NCBI GenBank assembly: GCA_016210825.1
Contig: JACQTM010000123.1
Span: 1-20,607 of the forward strand
Reading direction: 5' to 3'
Source of the DNA: Hyphomicrobiales bacterium
GTDB taxonomy: Bacteria; Pseudomonadota; Alphaproteobacteria; Rhizobiales; Xanthobacteraceae
Length of the DNA: 20,607 bases
Position 1 is the first letter of the stretch. The number at the start of each line of letters is the position of its first letter. The translations under genes were made by a program, and so were the position numbers. The notes beneath the pieces were generated by a model. That model searched no databases. It was not told where the DNA came from and saw only the letters and a program-made list of their open reading frames with translations. Of this stretch, positions 1 to 6,636 are shown piece after piece.

Positions 1-803
1 CGCAGTTTGTTGACGACGAGTGTTGCCAGTGCTTCGCCCTCGACCTCTTCCGCGATGATGAGCAGCGGCTTGCCGGTTTGCACCACCGCTTCGAGGAGCG
101 GTAGCAACTCTTGGAGGCCCGACAACTTTTTCTCGTAGACGAGGATGTGGGGATCTTCCATCTCAACGCGCATCTTGTCGGCGTTGGTGATGAAGTAGGG
201 CGAGATATAGCCGCGGTCGAACTGCATGCCCTCGACGACGTCGAGTTCGGTCTCGAGCGATTTTGCCTCTTCAACGGTGATCACACCCTCGTTGCCGACG
301 CGCTTCATCGCCTCGGAGAGGAATTTACCGATCTCGGTATCGCCGTTGGCCGAAATTGTACCGACCTGGGCAATCTCGTCGTTGGAAGTGACCTTCTTCG
401 AGTTGGTCTTGAGGTGTTCCACGACGGCTTCGACGGCGAGATCGACACCGCGCTTGAGATCCATCGGATTCATGCCGGCGGCAACCGCCTTGGCGCCTTC
501 CTTCACGATCGCTGCCGCAAGCACGGTCGCGGTCGTGGTGCCGTCGCCGGCGACGTCGGACGTCTTGGAGGCAACTTCGCGCACCATCTGTGCGCCCATG
601 TTTTCGAATTTGTCTTCGAGCTCGATTTCCTTGGCGACGGTTACGCCGTCCTTGGTAATGCGCGGCGCGCCGAATGACTTGTCGAGCACGACGTTACGGC
701 CCTTCGGGCCCAGCGTCACTCGCACCGCGTTAGCGAGGATGTCGATGCCGCGCAGCATCTTGTCGCGCGCGTCGACGGAAAATTTGACTTCTTTAGCTGC
801 CAT
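1..803 (-). CDS. groL: 60-kDa chaperonin GroEL, 3' end cut by window edge
   Basis: This is the cytoplasmic ATP-dependent folding chaperonin, which forms double heptameric rings capped by GroES. The 267 visible codons read from ATG at 801-803 as MAAKEVKFSVDARDKMLRGI, a standard GroEL amino terminus. They include the nucleotide-binding GDGTTTATVLA stretch near residue 85 and run through the intermediate domain into the apical domain (GMQFDRGYISPYF around residue 200). The full family length is about 545 residues, so roughly the last half lies outside the window. An AGAGG Shine-Dalgarno sits 9 bases before the ATG. The gene follows groES on the same strand with a 137-base gap and should share its heat-shock control. 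Alphaproteobacteria often carry several groEL copies; this is the CIRCE-regulated type. Confidence 0.98.
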   Translation of the reverse strand, partial: MAAKEVKFSVDARDKMLRGIDILANAVRVTLGPKGRNVVLDKSFGAPRITKDGVTVAKEIELEDKFENMGAQMVREVASKTSDVAGDGTTTATVLAAAIVKEGAKAVAAGMNPMDLKRGVDLAVEAVVEHLKTNSKKVTSNDEIAQVGTISANGDTEIGKFLSEAMKRVGNEGVITVEEAKSLETELDVVEGMQFDRGYISPYFITNADKMRVEMEDPHILVYEKKLSGLQELLPLLEAVVQTGKPLLIIAEEVEGEALATLVVNKL

Positions 804-842
804 TTTGATTTACCTCTTTTGGCTTTGACCCTTATCCCGAGG

Positions 843-859
843 CGCGCCTGAAAGGCGCG
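843..859. other. Perfect hairpin in the groES-groEL spacer
   Basis: CGCGCCT at 843-849 and AGGCGCG at 853-859 form a perfect 7-bp GC-rich stem with a GAA loop, about 40 bases upstream of the groEL start codon. In the operon's direction it lies between groES and groEL and is not followed by a T tract, so it is not a standard terminator for the operon. On the plus strand it is followed by four T. In Agrobacterium tumefaciens the groESL transcript is reported to be processed within this spacer. A similar role here is inference. Confidence 0.55.
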
Positions 860-940
860 TTTTCAAGGATGAGAAGTGCGAACTATTGTCCCCATGCTTC
901 GAGAGGACCGTTGTGCGGCCTCCGCAGGACGAGGATCGAA

Positions 941-1255
941 TTAAGCGGCTTTCTTCTTGGCGACGCCCTGATCGAGCACGCCCATGATGTCGCTTTCCTT
1001 CATGATCAGGTATTCGACGCCATCAATCTTGACCTCGGTGCCCGACCACTTGCCGAACAGGATGATGTCCTTCGGCTTCACGTCGATCGGGATAAGCTTG
1101 CCGTGATCGTCGCGCCCACCTGGACCGACAGCGACGACTTCGCCCTGCTGCGGCTTCTCCTTGGCGGTATCCGGAATGATGATGCCGCCGGTGGTTTTTT
1201 CCTCGGCGTCAATGCGCCTGACGACGACACGGTCGTGAAGCGGACGAAACTTCAT
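941..1255 (-). CDS. groES: 10-kDa co-chaperonin GroES
   Basis: This is the heptameric lid of the GroEL folding chamber, acting in the cytoplasm. The 104-residue product (family usual 95-105) begins MKFRPLHDRVVVRRID, followed by the mobile loop EEKTTGGIIIPDTAKEKPQQG (about residues 18-38) and the conserved EVVAVGPG. The start at 1255 is chosen because a strong AAGGAGG Shine-Dalgarno lies just upstream and because it is the normal family amino terminus. The open frame extends to 1372, but that part is leader sequence containing the end of the CIRCE operator. The carboxyl end is Lys/Ala-rich (KKKAA). It is first gene of the groES-groEL operon and is expected to be repressed by HrcA through the CIRCE site 110 bases upstream. 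Confidence 0.98.
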   Translation of the reverse strand: MKFRPLHDRVVVRRIDAEEKTTGGIIIPDTAKEKPQQGEVVAVGPGGRDDHGKLIPIDVKPKDIILFGKWSGTEVKIDGVEYLIMKESDIMGVLDQGVAKKKAA

Positions 1256-1365
1256 AGAGGTCCTCCTTAAGTGGTTGAATTTCATAGAACTTAGGTAGTG
1301 CGGGGGAATCCCCAGGCGCGATTTAGTTGCCACCATCCCCGCTGCAAGGGGTTCTCCCGAAAAAA

Positions 1366-1392
1366 TTAGCACTCGTCAATATTGATTGCTAA
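1366..1392. promoter_or_regulatory. CIRCE operator (HrcA binding site) of groESL
   Basis: TTAGCACTC at 1366-1374, a 9-base spacer, then GATTGCTAA at 1384-1392. The consensus is TTAGCACTC-N9-GAGTGCTAA, so one arm is perfect and the other differs at one base (T for G in the third position). The site lies 110 bases upstream of the groES start, the usual place for CIRCE in alphaproteobacterial groESL operons, where HrcA represses transcription until heat shock. I see no convincing -35/-10 pair: a CTGACA hexamer (complement of 1405-1410) is a weak -35 candidate. Confidence 0.93.
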
Positions 1393-1522
1393 CAGCGGCG
1401 ATACTGTCAGCAGATTCCGGTTAATGCTGCTAACGCCTTGATATTAGGTACTTTATTTATCTTTTAGGCTTGCAATCAGCGGATCGGGACGAAAAGCTTT
1501 TGGGCTGCAAATGGGGATTCGC

Positions 1523-1807
1523 ATGGCATCGCAGAAATTCGTGTCGCGAGACTTCCGGCGCCAGCTTGAGGGTTACGGGCTCACCACCGCCCAGATCCTT
1601 TATCGGCGCCCCGATCATCCTTGGCTGCTGCAGACCTATGTCTGGCAGGATTACGATCTCTGCCCGCACTTTCCCGAGTTGCACGGCTTCTTGAGCTTTT
1701 GGCAGCGCTCACTGGAAGGCGCCTTGCATTCGGTGACGGTGGCGCATTCGCGGTTGATCAAGCCGGCCGAGCTGCGCACGGTGAACGGGGAATTTCGACT
1801 GCACTAA
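1523..1807 (+). CDS. usg: Usg family protein
   Basis: This is a short protein of the Usg family, found almost only in alphaproteobacteria and named from a Caulobacter gene near trpF. Its biochemical role is unknown. The product has 94 residues from this start and contains the family core: SRDFRRQLEGYGLTTAQILYR, then PDHPWLLQTYVWQDYDL, then FPELHGFLSFWQRSLEGALH, then RLIKPAELRTV. It has no signal peptide or membrane segment. The start at 1523 is preferred because GGGGA lies 5 bases upstream; an in-frame ATG at 1511 would add four residues but has no visible Shine-Dalgarno. The gene is divergent from groESL, sharing a spacer of about 270 bases with the CIRCE site. Confidence 0.9.
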   Translation: MASQKFVSRDFRRQLEGYGLTTAQILYRRPDHPWLLQTYVWQDYDLCPHFPELHGFLSFWQRSLEGALHSVTVAHSRLIKPAELRTVNGEFRLH

Positions 1808-1813
1808 ACGGCT

Positions 1814-2053
1814 TCATTTCATTTCGATATTCGCGCTGCGGATAATTTGCGCCCAGCGGACCGATTCGGCCGCGATGAAAGCACCGAACTCCGCCGGCGT
1901 GTTGCCGATCGGCTGCGCGCCTTCGTTGGCAAGCCGCGTCCGCGTCGCGGCGTCGTTGATCGCATCGACTGTTGCCTTGTGCAAAATCTCGATCACATTC
2001 CGCGGCGTGCCGTGTGGTACAATATAGACGCCCGCCAATCCACGAACGTTCAA
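1814..2053 (-). pseudogene. Remnant of a Bug/TctC-type tripartite tricarboxylate transporter binding protein
   Basis: The 79-codon frame matches only the carboxyl-terminal quarter of the periplasmic Bug/TctC solute-binding family: GVYIVPHGTPRNVIEILHK, then ADAIND-like helix AINDAATRTRLANEGAQPIG, then TPAEFGAFIAAESVRWAQII. Family members have about 320 residues with a signal peptide; here about 240 residues are missing. The frame opens with TTG at 2053, and an in-frame TGA lies at 2063-2065, only a few codons upstream. No upstream piece is recognisable in any frame between 2066 and 2207, which points to deletion rather than a simple frameshift. No TctA or TctB gene is nearby. It is probably not functional. 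Confidence 0.8.
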
Positions 2054-2081
2054 TCTTTGATGTCATAGGCGTCCCCCGAGC

Positions 2082-2104
2082 GGCCCCGGCTTCAAACCGG
2101 GGCC
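2082..2104. repeat. Perfect 8-bp stem-loop downstream of the nucleoside transporter gene
   Basis: GGCCCCGG at 2082-2089 and CCGGGGCC at 2097-2104 form a perfect stem with a 7-base loop. It lies about 100 bases downstream of the transporter stop and just upstream of the pseudogene remnant. There is no T tract on either strand, so it resembles a REP-type palindrome more than a classical terminator. The rest of 2066-2207 shows no gene. Confidence 0.55.
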
Positions 2105-2207
2105 TATCATACCGGTTGTGGGGTGGTTTGGTTATTTCGCTTGCCTCAAGACAAGCTCGCCCGAGCCGCCGACGAACTATGTCTTGCCGAGATGGACTAA
2201 TGCTTGG

Positions 2208-3455
2208 CTAGCTTATTACGCCAACAATCGCCCCGAGCAGGCACGTGCATAGCGTGCCAGAGACGATCGACTTTAAGCCAAGCGAAACAATCTCGTCGCG
2301 GCGCGCCGGAGCCATGACGCTCAAACCGGCGATCATGATGCCGAGGGAACCGAAATTGGCGAAACCGCACATGGCATAGACCATGATCAGGCGCGAACGT
2401 TCGCTGAGCGCGTCGGGCGGCAGCTTCGACAATTCAACGTAAGCGATGAATTCGTTGAGGATGGTCTTGATCCCCATCAGCGAACCCGCCGTTATAGCCT
2501 GATCCCAGGGCACGCCCATCAGCCAGGTTACCGGCGCCATTACGGTACCTAGCAGCCGTTGCAGCGTCACCGGCGCGCCGGCGATGTCGGGCAGCACGCT
2601 CAGCAGCGCGTTGGTCAGATGCACCAGCGCGACGAGGACGATCAACATCGCGATGATGTTGAGCAGGAGTTCGAGGCCGACCGCCGTCCCCTTGACGATG
2701 GCGTCCATGGTGCTCGCGGCGACCGGCTCGGGATCCCTCAACGCGCCTTTCGTCCTGCGCTTGCCTTCCGGCACCATCAATTCGCCGAACAGGATCGCGG
2801 CAGGCGCGCCGAGCACCGAGGCGATCAAGAGATGTCCAGCGACATCGGGAACTACCGGTTTGAGGATCGTCGCGTAGAGCACAAATACCGTGCCGGCAAT
2901 GCCGGCCATGCCGCCGGTCATGACGATAAACAATTCCCCGCGCGAGAGCATGGCAAGATAGGGCCGGATGAACAGTGGCGCCTCCACCATGCCGACGAAA
3001 ATATTGGCCGCGGGAGACAGCCCAACGGCGCCACCCACGGACAATGTGCGTTCGAGCACGTAAGAGAAGCCGCGCACGATCGGCGGCAGGATGCGCCAAT
3101 GGAACAGCAGCGTGGTCAACACGCTCATCACCAGCACGATGGGCAAGGCCTGAAAGGCGAGGACGAATTCCCCGCCGGGGAATTTCGGCTCGAAGGGCAG
3201 GGGCGCGCCGCCGAGATAGCCAAACACGAACGCGGTGCCAGCGCGCGTGGCGCTCGCGATCGCATCGACCGCACGGGCAACGAACGCAAAAACAAATGAC
3301 AATTGCGGAATTTTCAGTAGCAGCAATGCGAGGATAAGCGTGAGTACAAGGCTCGCGCCAACGCGCTGCCACGACACCAGCCTACGGTTCTCGCTTATCG
3401 CCCAGGCGAAGGCCATGAGCGCAATGACGCCCAAGGCAGATTGTAATTGCAGCAA
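2208..3455 (-). CDS. nupC: NupC-type concentrative nucleoside transporter
   Basis: This is an inner-membrane symporter of the concentrative nucleoside transporter family, which couples nucleoside uptake to H+ or Na+. The 415-residue product matches the bacterial family length (about 400). Its amino-terminal helices begin at MLQLQSALGVIALMAFAWAI. The core has GLSPAANIFVGMVEAPLFIRPY (around residues 146-167), GELFIVMTGGMAGIAGTVF (around 172-190), and a carboxyl part with GIKTILNEFIAY and SERSRLIMVYAMCGFANFGS. These are the signature substrate- and ion-site regions of the family. The start is a TTG with GGGGG 5 bases upstream; MLQLQSALG is a usual amino terminus of the family, which supports it. 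The gene stands alone, flanked by repeat elements. Nucleoside specificity cannot be told from sequence. Confidence 0.92.
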   Translation of the reverse strand: MLQLQSALGVIALMAFAWAISENRRLVSWQRVGASLVLTLILALLLLKIPQLSFVFAFVARAVDAIASATRAGTAFVFGYLGGAPLPFEPKFPGGEFVLAFQALPIVLVMSVLTTLLFHWRILPPIVRGFSYVLERTLSVGGAVGLSPAANIFVGMVEAPLFIRPYLAMLSRGELFIVMTGGMAGIAGTVFVLYATILKPVVPDVAGHLLIASVLGAPAAILFGELMVPEGKRRTKGALRDPEPVAASTMDAIVKGTAVGLELLLNIIAMLIVLVALVHLTNALLSVLPDIAGAPVTLQRLLGTVMAPVTWLMGVPWDQAITAGSLMGIKTILNEFIAYVELSKLPPDALSERSRLIMVYAMCGFANFGSLGIMIAGLSVMAPARRDEIVSLGLKSIVSGTLCTCLLGAIVGVIS

Positions 3456-3469
3456 AATGTCCCCCGATC

Positions 3470-3512
3470 CGTCATCCTGAGGTGCGAGTGAAACGAGCCT
3501 CGAAGGATGACG
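3470..3512. repeat. REP-like palindrome (CGTCATCCT/AGGATGACG)
   Basis: CGTCATCCT at 3470-3478 pairs with AGGATGACG at 3504-3512. An inner GAGG/CCTC pair and a GAGTGAAACGAG centre complete a long hairpin. This type of palindrome is, from general knowledge, dispersed in many copies in Bradyrhizobium-related genomes. It sits just upstream of the nupC start, in a spacer that codes for nothing I can see. Confidence 0.75.
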
Positions 3513-3528
3513 GGCAATGCATCAACCC

Positions 3529-3632
3529 TCACCCTTCGAGGCCCGGCGGAGGTTAATATCGGGCCGCGCTTCGCGCGGACCCGTTGGCCGGACGCCCTCG
3601 GATCAAGCCCGACGGCAGGCTCTCAGGGTGAC
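3529..3632. repeat. Second, imperfect palindromic repeat unit
   Basis: TCACCCTTCGAG near 3529 and CTCTCAGGGTGA near 3620 form the outer arms of an imperfect palindrome. It encloses a GC-rich hairpin at 3561-3582 (GGGCCGCGC, loop TTC, GCGCGGACCC, one bulge). Together with the neighbouring palindrome it fills the 189-base spacer between the nupC start and the end of the DUF899 gene. It looks like a decayed composite intergenic repeat and could also end transcription of the DUF899 group. Confidence 0.55.
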
Positions 3633-3644
3633 GGTATTAGTGTA

Positions 3645-4463
3645 TCAACCCCCGTAACTCAATTTCGGATACCAGTCGCTACCGCGGCCCTCCGGCGTGA
3701 AATCGAAAATGTTCCACAAGGGCCAGATCATGTCGACGTGGCGGTGATCCTGACCTTTATCGCGTGGGCCGAACAACAGTTCGGTATTGAAGAAGTGGTA
3801 AATCTTCCCGTTGCGGCGGTTAAACACGTTTAGCGAGGGCATTTGCGAGCCTTCGGCCGTCTCGCCGCGATAATCGCGATTGTAGGTATTATTGACAGAC
3901 GACAGCAGCCGCAGGCTCGACCAACGGCGTGAACGTGCGAATTCGCGAATGCGGCCGATTGGCGATTTCGCGATGACGACGAACCCGACGCGCTGGCCGA
4001 TATGCCCAGACTGACCGTTCAAGCTATCGAGAATGCACGTGCAGCTCGGACATGCGTTCGCCATTTTCGGGCCGAACATGAAGCTGTAGGCCACAAGCGT
4101 CGATTTTTCGCCGAACAATTCGGAGAGGCGAACCTGGCGCACGGTCTGCATATCGGCGAGATCGCGTCCGCCTTCGTCGAACATATAATCTTCATGCACG
4201 GCGCCGCCGAGTGGCAGCTTGCGGCGCAACGCGGCGACGCGTTCGATCTGACGACGCAAATCGATTTCCGCCTTGAGCAAGGTATTGCGCGCCGAACGAT
4301 AGGCGGTGGTCTCATTGGCGAAGCGCACGGTGTATGACGGTTTCGCCGCCACAAGTTTGCGCGTATTGGCGGTCGATCGGGCCGTCTTTGCTTTCGCCTT
4401 GGCTTTTACCGGCGAACGGCGCAAGGCCTTGGCTGACCGACGTTTGGGTGATTTTTTTATCAT
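3645..4463 (-). CDS. DUF899 family thioredoxin-like protein with basic N-terminal tail
   Basis: The DUF899 family has a thioredoxin-like fold; no reaction is established. The 272-residue product has EIDLRRQIERVAALRRKLPLGG (about 66-87), LSELFGEKSTLVAYSFMFGP (113-132), a CPSC motif at 138-141 followed by Cys143, and a carboxyl part with YHFFNTELLFG and WNIFDFTPEGRG. These are typical family landmarks. The CxxC pair could be redox active. Unusually, residues 1-41 are a tail with 16 Lys or Arg, mostly with Ala and Ser (KAKAKAKTARS). The start at 4463 is well supported by GGGAGGAG just upstream, so the tail is probably real. It is the last gene of a three-gene minus-strand group behind a glutathione S-transferase and a membrane protein, which suggests a role in thiol or electrophile stress (inference). 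Confidence 0.85.
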   Translation of the reverse strand: MIKKSPKRRSAKALRRSPVKAKAKAKTARSTANTRKLVAAKPSYTVRFANETTAYRSARNTLLKAEIDLRRQIERVAALRRKLPLGGAVHEDYMFDEGGRDLADMQTVRQVRLSELFGEKSTLVAYSFMFGPKMANACPSCTCILDSLNGQSGHIGQRVGFVVIAKSPIGRIREFARSRRWSSLRLLSSVNNTYNRDYRGETAEGSQMPSLNVFNRRNGKIYHFFNTELLFGPRDKGQDHRHVDMIWPLWNIFDFTPEGRGSDWYPKLSYGG

Positions 4464-4538
4464 CGCTCTCCTCCCAAATCATCGATTGGCCGTTGATCCG
4501 CGCCAATCGCGTGCCGATCGATTCTTTAATCCATGCCG

Positions 4539-4943
4539 TCAGCCTCTCCGTCGTGTAAAGGCAAGCGCGATGAGCGGACTGACGACAAGATACTGTAGCG
4601 CGGTAAACGCCGTTTCGATTAGCACGAAGCCGTGAACCGACGCCATGCGATGCTTGGCGGCGATGACCAGGACGAGGAAGCTCCAGGCAAGTGGAGCCGC
4701 TAATGCGGCGAATTTCAAGGTGCCGCGCAGGACGCTCTCTCCCGCGAAAAGACGGGAATAGATATACGCCCACGCGACGCCTTGGATCGCCATGGATGCC
4801 AGACCGAAGGGAATGACAATGTCATCGCGATAGATCTGGAGCGCCTCATAATAGTTCTTGAAGACGACCAGATGCCAAACATACCCCAATGGAAACGTGG
4901 GGACGATGTAAGCAAGAATGGCGAACAAAAAGCGCATTGTCAT
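4539..4943 (-). CDS. Conserved hypothetical four-helix membrane protein
   Basis: I do not recognise a named family. The 134-residue product has four hydrophobic segments: about 4-27 (FLFAILAYIVPTFPLGYVWH), 44-64 (IPFGLASMAIQGVAWAYIYS), 75-95 (AALAAPLAWSFLVLVIAA) and 104-128 (VLIETAFTALQYLVVSPLIA). It ends in a short basic tail. The start at 4943 is chosen because AGGG lies 8 bases upstream; a GTG at 4952 in the same frame is possible and would add three residues. The gene begins about 20 bases after the glutathione S-transferase stop and ends 75 bases before the DUF899 gene, so the three are likely co-transcribed. A small inner-membrane protein is all that can be said. Confidence 0.75.
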   Translation of the reverse strand: MTMRFLFAILAYIVPTFPLGYVWHLVVFKNYYEALQIYRDDIVIPFGLASMAIQGVAWAYIYSRLFAGESVLRGTLKFAALAAPLAWSFLVLVIAAKHRMASVHGFVLIETAFTALQYLVVSPLIALAFTRRRG

Positions 4944-4964
4944 GACTGACACCCTGTTTTCGCG

Positions 4965-5618
4965 TTACGCTGCTTTCGGCTTTCGACCAGTTTCCGCGGG
5001 GTTCGCCGGTGCGGTTCTTGTCCAATGCTCGACTTTGCGCATGCGTTCGAAATATGCATTCACGTTGGCAAAGGGCGCCCAGTCGAATGGAATTGCTTCC
5101 TTGAACTTTTCTGGCGTGATCATCGAATAATCGGCGATCGTGATTCCATTGCCGACGAGATAATCCCGGTCAGCGAGATGCCGATCGAGTACGGCGGCGA
5201 AACGTTTGAGATTGTCTCGCATGATCTCGACAAGCGCGTGGTTGGTCGGACCGAGATTGAAAGTCGGCTTGGCCACGGTCTCCCAGGCTAGCGTGCCGAA
5301 GGCTTTATTGAAGTGCGACAATTCCCAGCACTGCCAGCGCACGACGTCGGCGCGCCGCTGCGGGTCGCGCGGGAATAGCGTGTCACTGCCCGCCTTGTCG
5401 GCGAGATATTGCGTGATCGCGTTCGATTCCCACAGCGTGAAGGCGCCGTCCGCGAGCAAGGGCACCATCCCGTTGGCGTTGAGCGCAAGATATTCCGGCT
5501 TGCGCAGATCGCCGGCGAAGAAATCGTGGTACTCAATGTCCAGTTTTTGGCCTAGATGATTGGCCACCGCCTCAACCCGGCGGCAGTTCGGAGAACCGAC
5601 AACGCTGTGCAGTTTCAT
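4965..5618 (-). CDS. Glutathione S-transferase family protein
   Basis: This is a cytoplasmic enzyme expected to conjugate glutathione to electrophiles or use it for reduction. The 217-residue product has a thioredoxin-like amino-terminal domain (residues 1-80): Ser9 of GSPNCRRV is a candidate catalytic residue, Pro53 of NGMVPLL is the cis-proline, and Glu64-Ser65 of ESNAI binds the glutathione glutamyl group. The helical carboxyl domain contains the N-capping motif GNGITIADYSMI (around 156-167). The start at 5618 has GGGAG about 10 bases upstream. It is the first gene of a three-gene group and is divergent from an HxlR-family regulator. Two inverted repeats lie directly upstream, so regulation by that neighbour is likely. 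Substrate is unknown. Confidence 0.9.
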   Translation of the reverse strand: MKLHSVVGSPNCRRVEAVANHLGQKLDIEYHDFFAGDLRKPEYLALNANGMVPLLADGAFTLWESNAITQYLADKAGSDTLFPRDPQRRADVVRWQCWELSHFNKAFGTLAWETVAKPTFNLGPTNHALVEIMRDNLKRFAAVLDRHLADRDYLVGNGITIADYSMITPEKFKEAIPFDWAPFANVNAYFERMRKVEHWTRTAPANPAETGRKPKAA

Positions 5619-5633
5619 GATGCTTGCTCCCTT

Positions 5634-5654
5634 TGACTTGCAAAAAACAAGTCA
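5634..5654. promoter_or_regulatory. Inverted repeat 1, candidate HxlR operator
   Basis: TGACTTG at 5634-5640 and CAAGTCA at 5648-5654 are perfect 7-bp arms around a 7-base A-rich spacer, 16 bases upstream of the glutathione S-transferase start. They share the ACTTG/CAAGT half-site with the second repeat. Position and symmetry fit a winged-helix dimer site. Assignment to the adjacent HxlR regulator is inference. Confidence 0.7.
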
Positions 5655-5662
5655 TGTTACGA

Positions 5663-5689
5663 TTATGACTTGCGGAATGCAAGTAATAA
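5663..5689. promoter_or_regulatory. Inverted repeat 2, candidate HxlR operator
   Basis: ACTTGC at 5668-5673 and GCAAGT at 5679-5684 form a perfect 6-bp dyad around GGAAT, extended outward by TTA at 5663-5665 and TAA at 5687-5689. Its centre is 32 bases from the centre of the first repeat, close to three helical turns. A further CAAGT half-site is at 5703-5707, within a TTGTACAA palindrome. The sites fill the divergent promoter region between the glutathione S-transferase and regulator genes. Confidence 0.7.
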
Positions 5690-5731
5690 TTATTGCGTTG
5701 TACAAGTGATGCTGACACTGGCTGACATGAC

Positions 5732-6178
5732 ATGAGCGCTTCCACGAAGAAGAAGGCGGGTGGTTGTCCGATCGATTACGGCCTCGGTATTTTTGGCGAT
5801 CGATGGACACTCCTTGTCATCCGTGACTTGCTGTTTGCCGGCAAGCGGCACTTCAAGCAATTAATGGAATCGCCGGAACGGATCGCCTCGAATATTCTGA
5901 CCGTCCGGCTGAAGAAGCTCGAAGAGAAGGGCTTGATTTCGCGATCGCCCGACCCGGATAACCGTAAGCAGGTCGTCTATGAGCTCACGCAGAAGGGTCT
6001 GGATCTGACCCCAATGCTGATTGAACTGATACGCTGGAGCGCGGCCTATGATCCCAATACGGCGGTCCCCAAACCCATTCTCGACCGTATCGCAAAAGAC
6101 CGCGCGGGCTTCATAAAGGATACGATCACGGGTGCGAGACAAGGCAAGCATCTCTTGAATCGTCAGCAAAAGAAGTAA
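5732..6178 (+). CDS. HxlR family winged-helix transcriptional regulator
   Basis: This is a DNA-binding dimeric regulator of the HxlR (MarR-like) family. The 148-residue product has the family signature: Cys12-Pro, then GIFGDRWTLLVIRDLLFAGKRHF (helix 1-2), IASNILTVRLKKLEEKGLISR (recognition helix region) and a wing DNRKQVVYELTQKGLDL. A carboxyl helix follows, with a Lys-rich end. Several family members (YodB, HypR, CatR of Bacillus) sense thiol-reactive compounds through a Cys near the amino terminus; Cys12 here is in the comparable place. No clear Shine-Dalgarno precedes the ATG, so the transcript may be leaderless or weakly translated. The gene is divergent from the glutathione S-transferase group across a region with two matching dyads, pointing to local control and autoregulation (inference). 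Confidence 0.9.
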   Translation: MSASTKKKAGGCPIDYGLGIFGDRWTLLVIRDLLFAGKRHFKQLMESPERIASNILTVRLKKLEEKGLISRSPDPDNRKQVVYELTQKGLDLTPMLIELIRWSAAYDPNTAVPKPILDRIAKDRAGFIKDTITGARQGKHLLNRQQKK

Positions 6179-6243
6179 GGAACGATTTTTTCGCCGCCCT
6201 GACCAAATGCCGGGTCAAGGTTGTGGCTTTGGGGGCAGGATTA

Positions 6244-6636
6244 ATGACCAGGCGCATTCGCATCGATTTTGGTGGCGTCATCCTCGACGCCGAATTGCTC
6301 GACACGGCGACGGCAAAAGCGATCGCCGCCGCGCTACCGATCACGGGCTCGGCATTGACCTGGGGTGAAGAGGTCTATTTCGAGGTGCCCGTTAAAGTAA
6401 CGCGCGAGAAGGACGCCCGCGCCGTGGTCACCCCGGGCGAGATCGCCTATTGGCCGGATGGTCCGGCGATTGCCATTGGCTTCGGCCGCACCCCGATCAG
6501 TAAAGGTAACGAGACGCGGTTGGCGAGCCCATGCAATATCTTCGCCAAGGCGGTGAGTGATGTGAAGCTTCTGGCGAAGGTGCGCGCAGGTACCAAGATC
6601 ACCGTCACCGCAGTTCCGCCGGGCGCGCGGTCGTGA
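6244..6636 (+). CDS. Cyclophilin-like family protein (TM1367-type)
   Basis: The product resembles the cyclophilin-like family related to Thermotoga TM1367, a small beta-barrel with a cyclophilin fold. Function is not established and peptidyl-prolyl isomerase activity should not be assumed. From ATG 6244 it has 130 residues: an amino strand RRIRIDFGGVILDAELLDT, then TWGEEVYFEVPV, then a GEIAYWPDGPAIAIGFGRTP segment and ASPCNIFAKAV. These fit the family's order. The open frame extends back to GTG 6223, which lies close behind AAGG; the ATG is preferred because the amino strand starts right there and GGCAGGA precedes it. Its stop overlaps the next gene's GTG start (GTGA), so translation of the two is probably coupled. 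A zeta-type GST is thus its likely partner in expression. Confidence 0.75.
   Translation: MTRRIRIDFGGVILDAELLDTATAKAIAAALPITGSALTWGEEVYFEVPVKVTREKDARAVVTPGEIAYWPDGPAIAIGFGRTPISKGNETRLASPCNIFAKAVSDVKLLAKVRAGTKITVTAVPPGARS

Noticed and set aside
1256..1372. Amino-terminal extension of groES
   Set aside because: It would include part of the CIRCE operator and precede the strong Shine-Dalgarno and usual start.
2082..2104. Rho-independent terminator after nupC
   Set aside because: The stem is perfect but no T tract follows on either strand and it lies about 100 bases past the stop.
2559..3299. 246-codon plus-strand open frame across the nupC gene
   Set aside because: It is a low-complexity Arg/His/Gln-rich shadow antisense to a well-supported transporter gene, with no recognisable domain.
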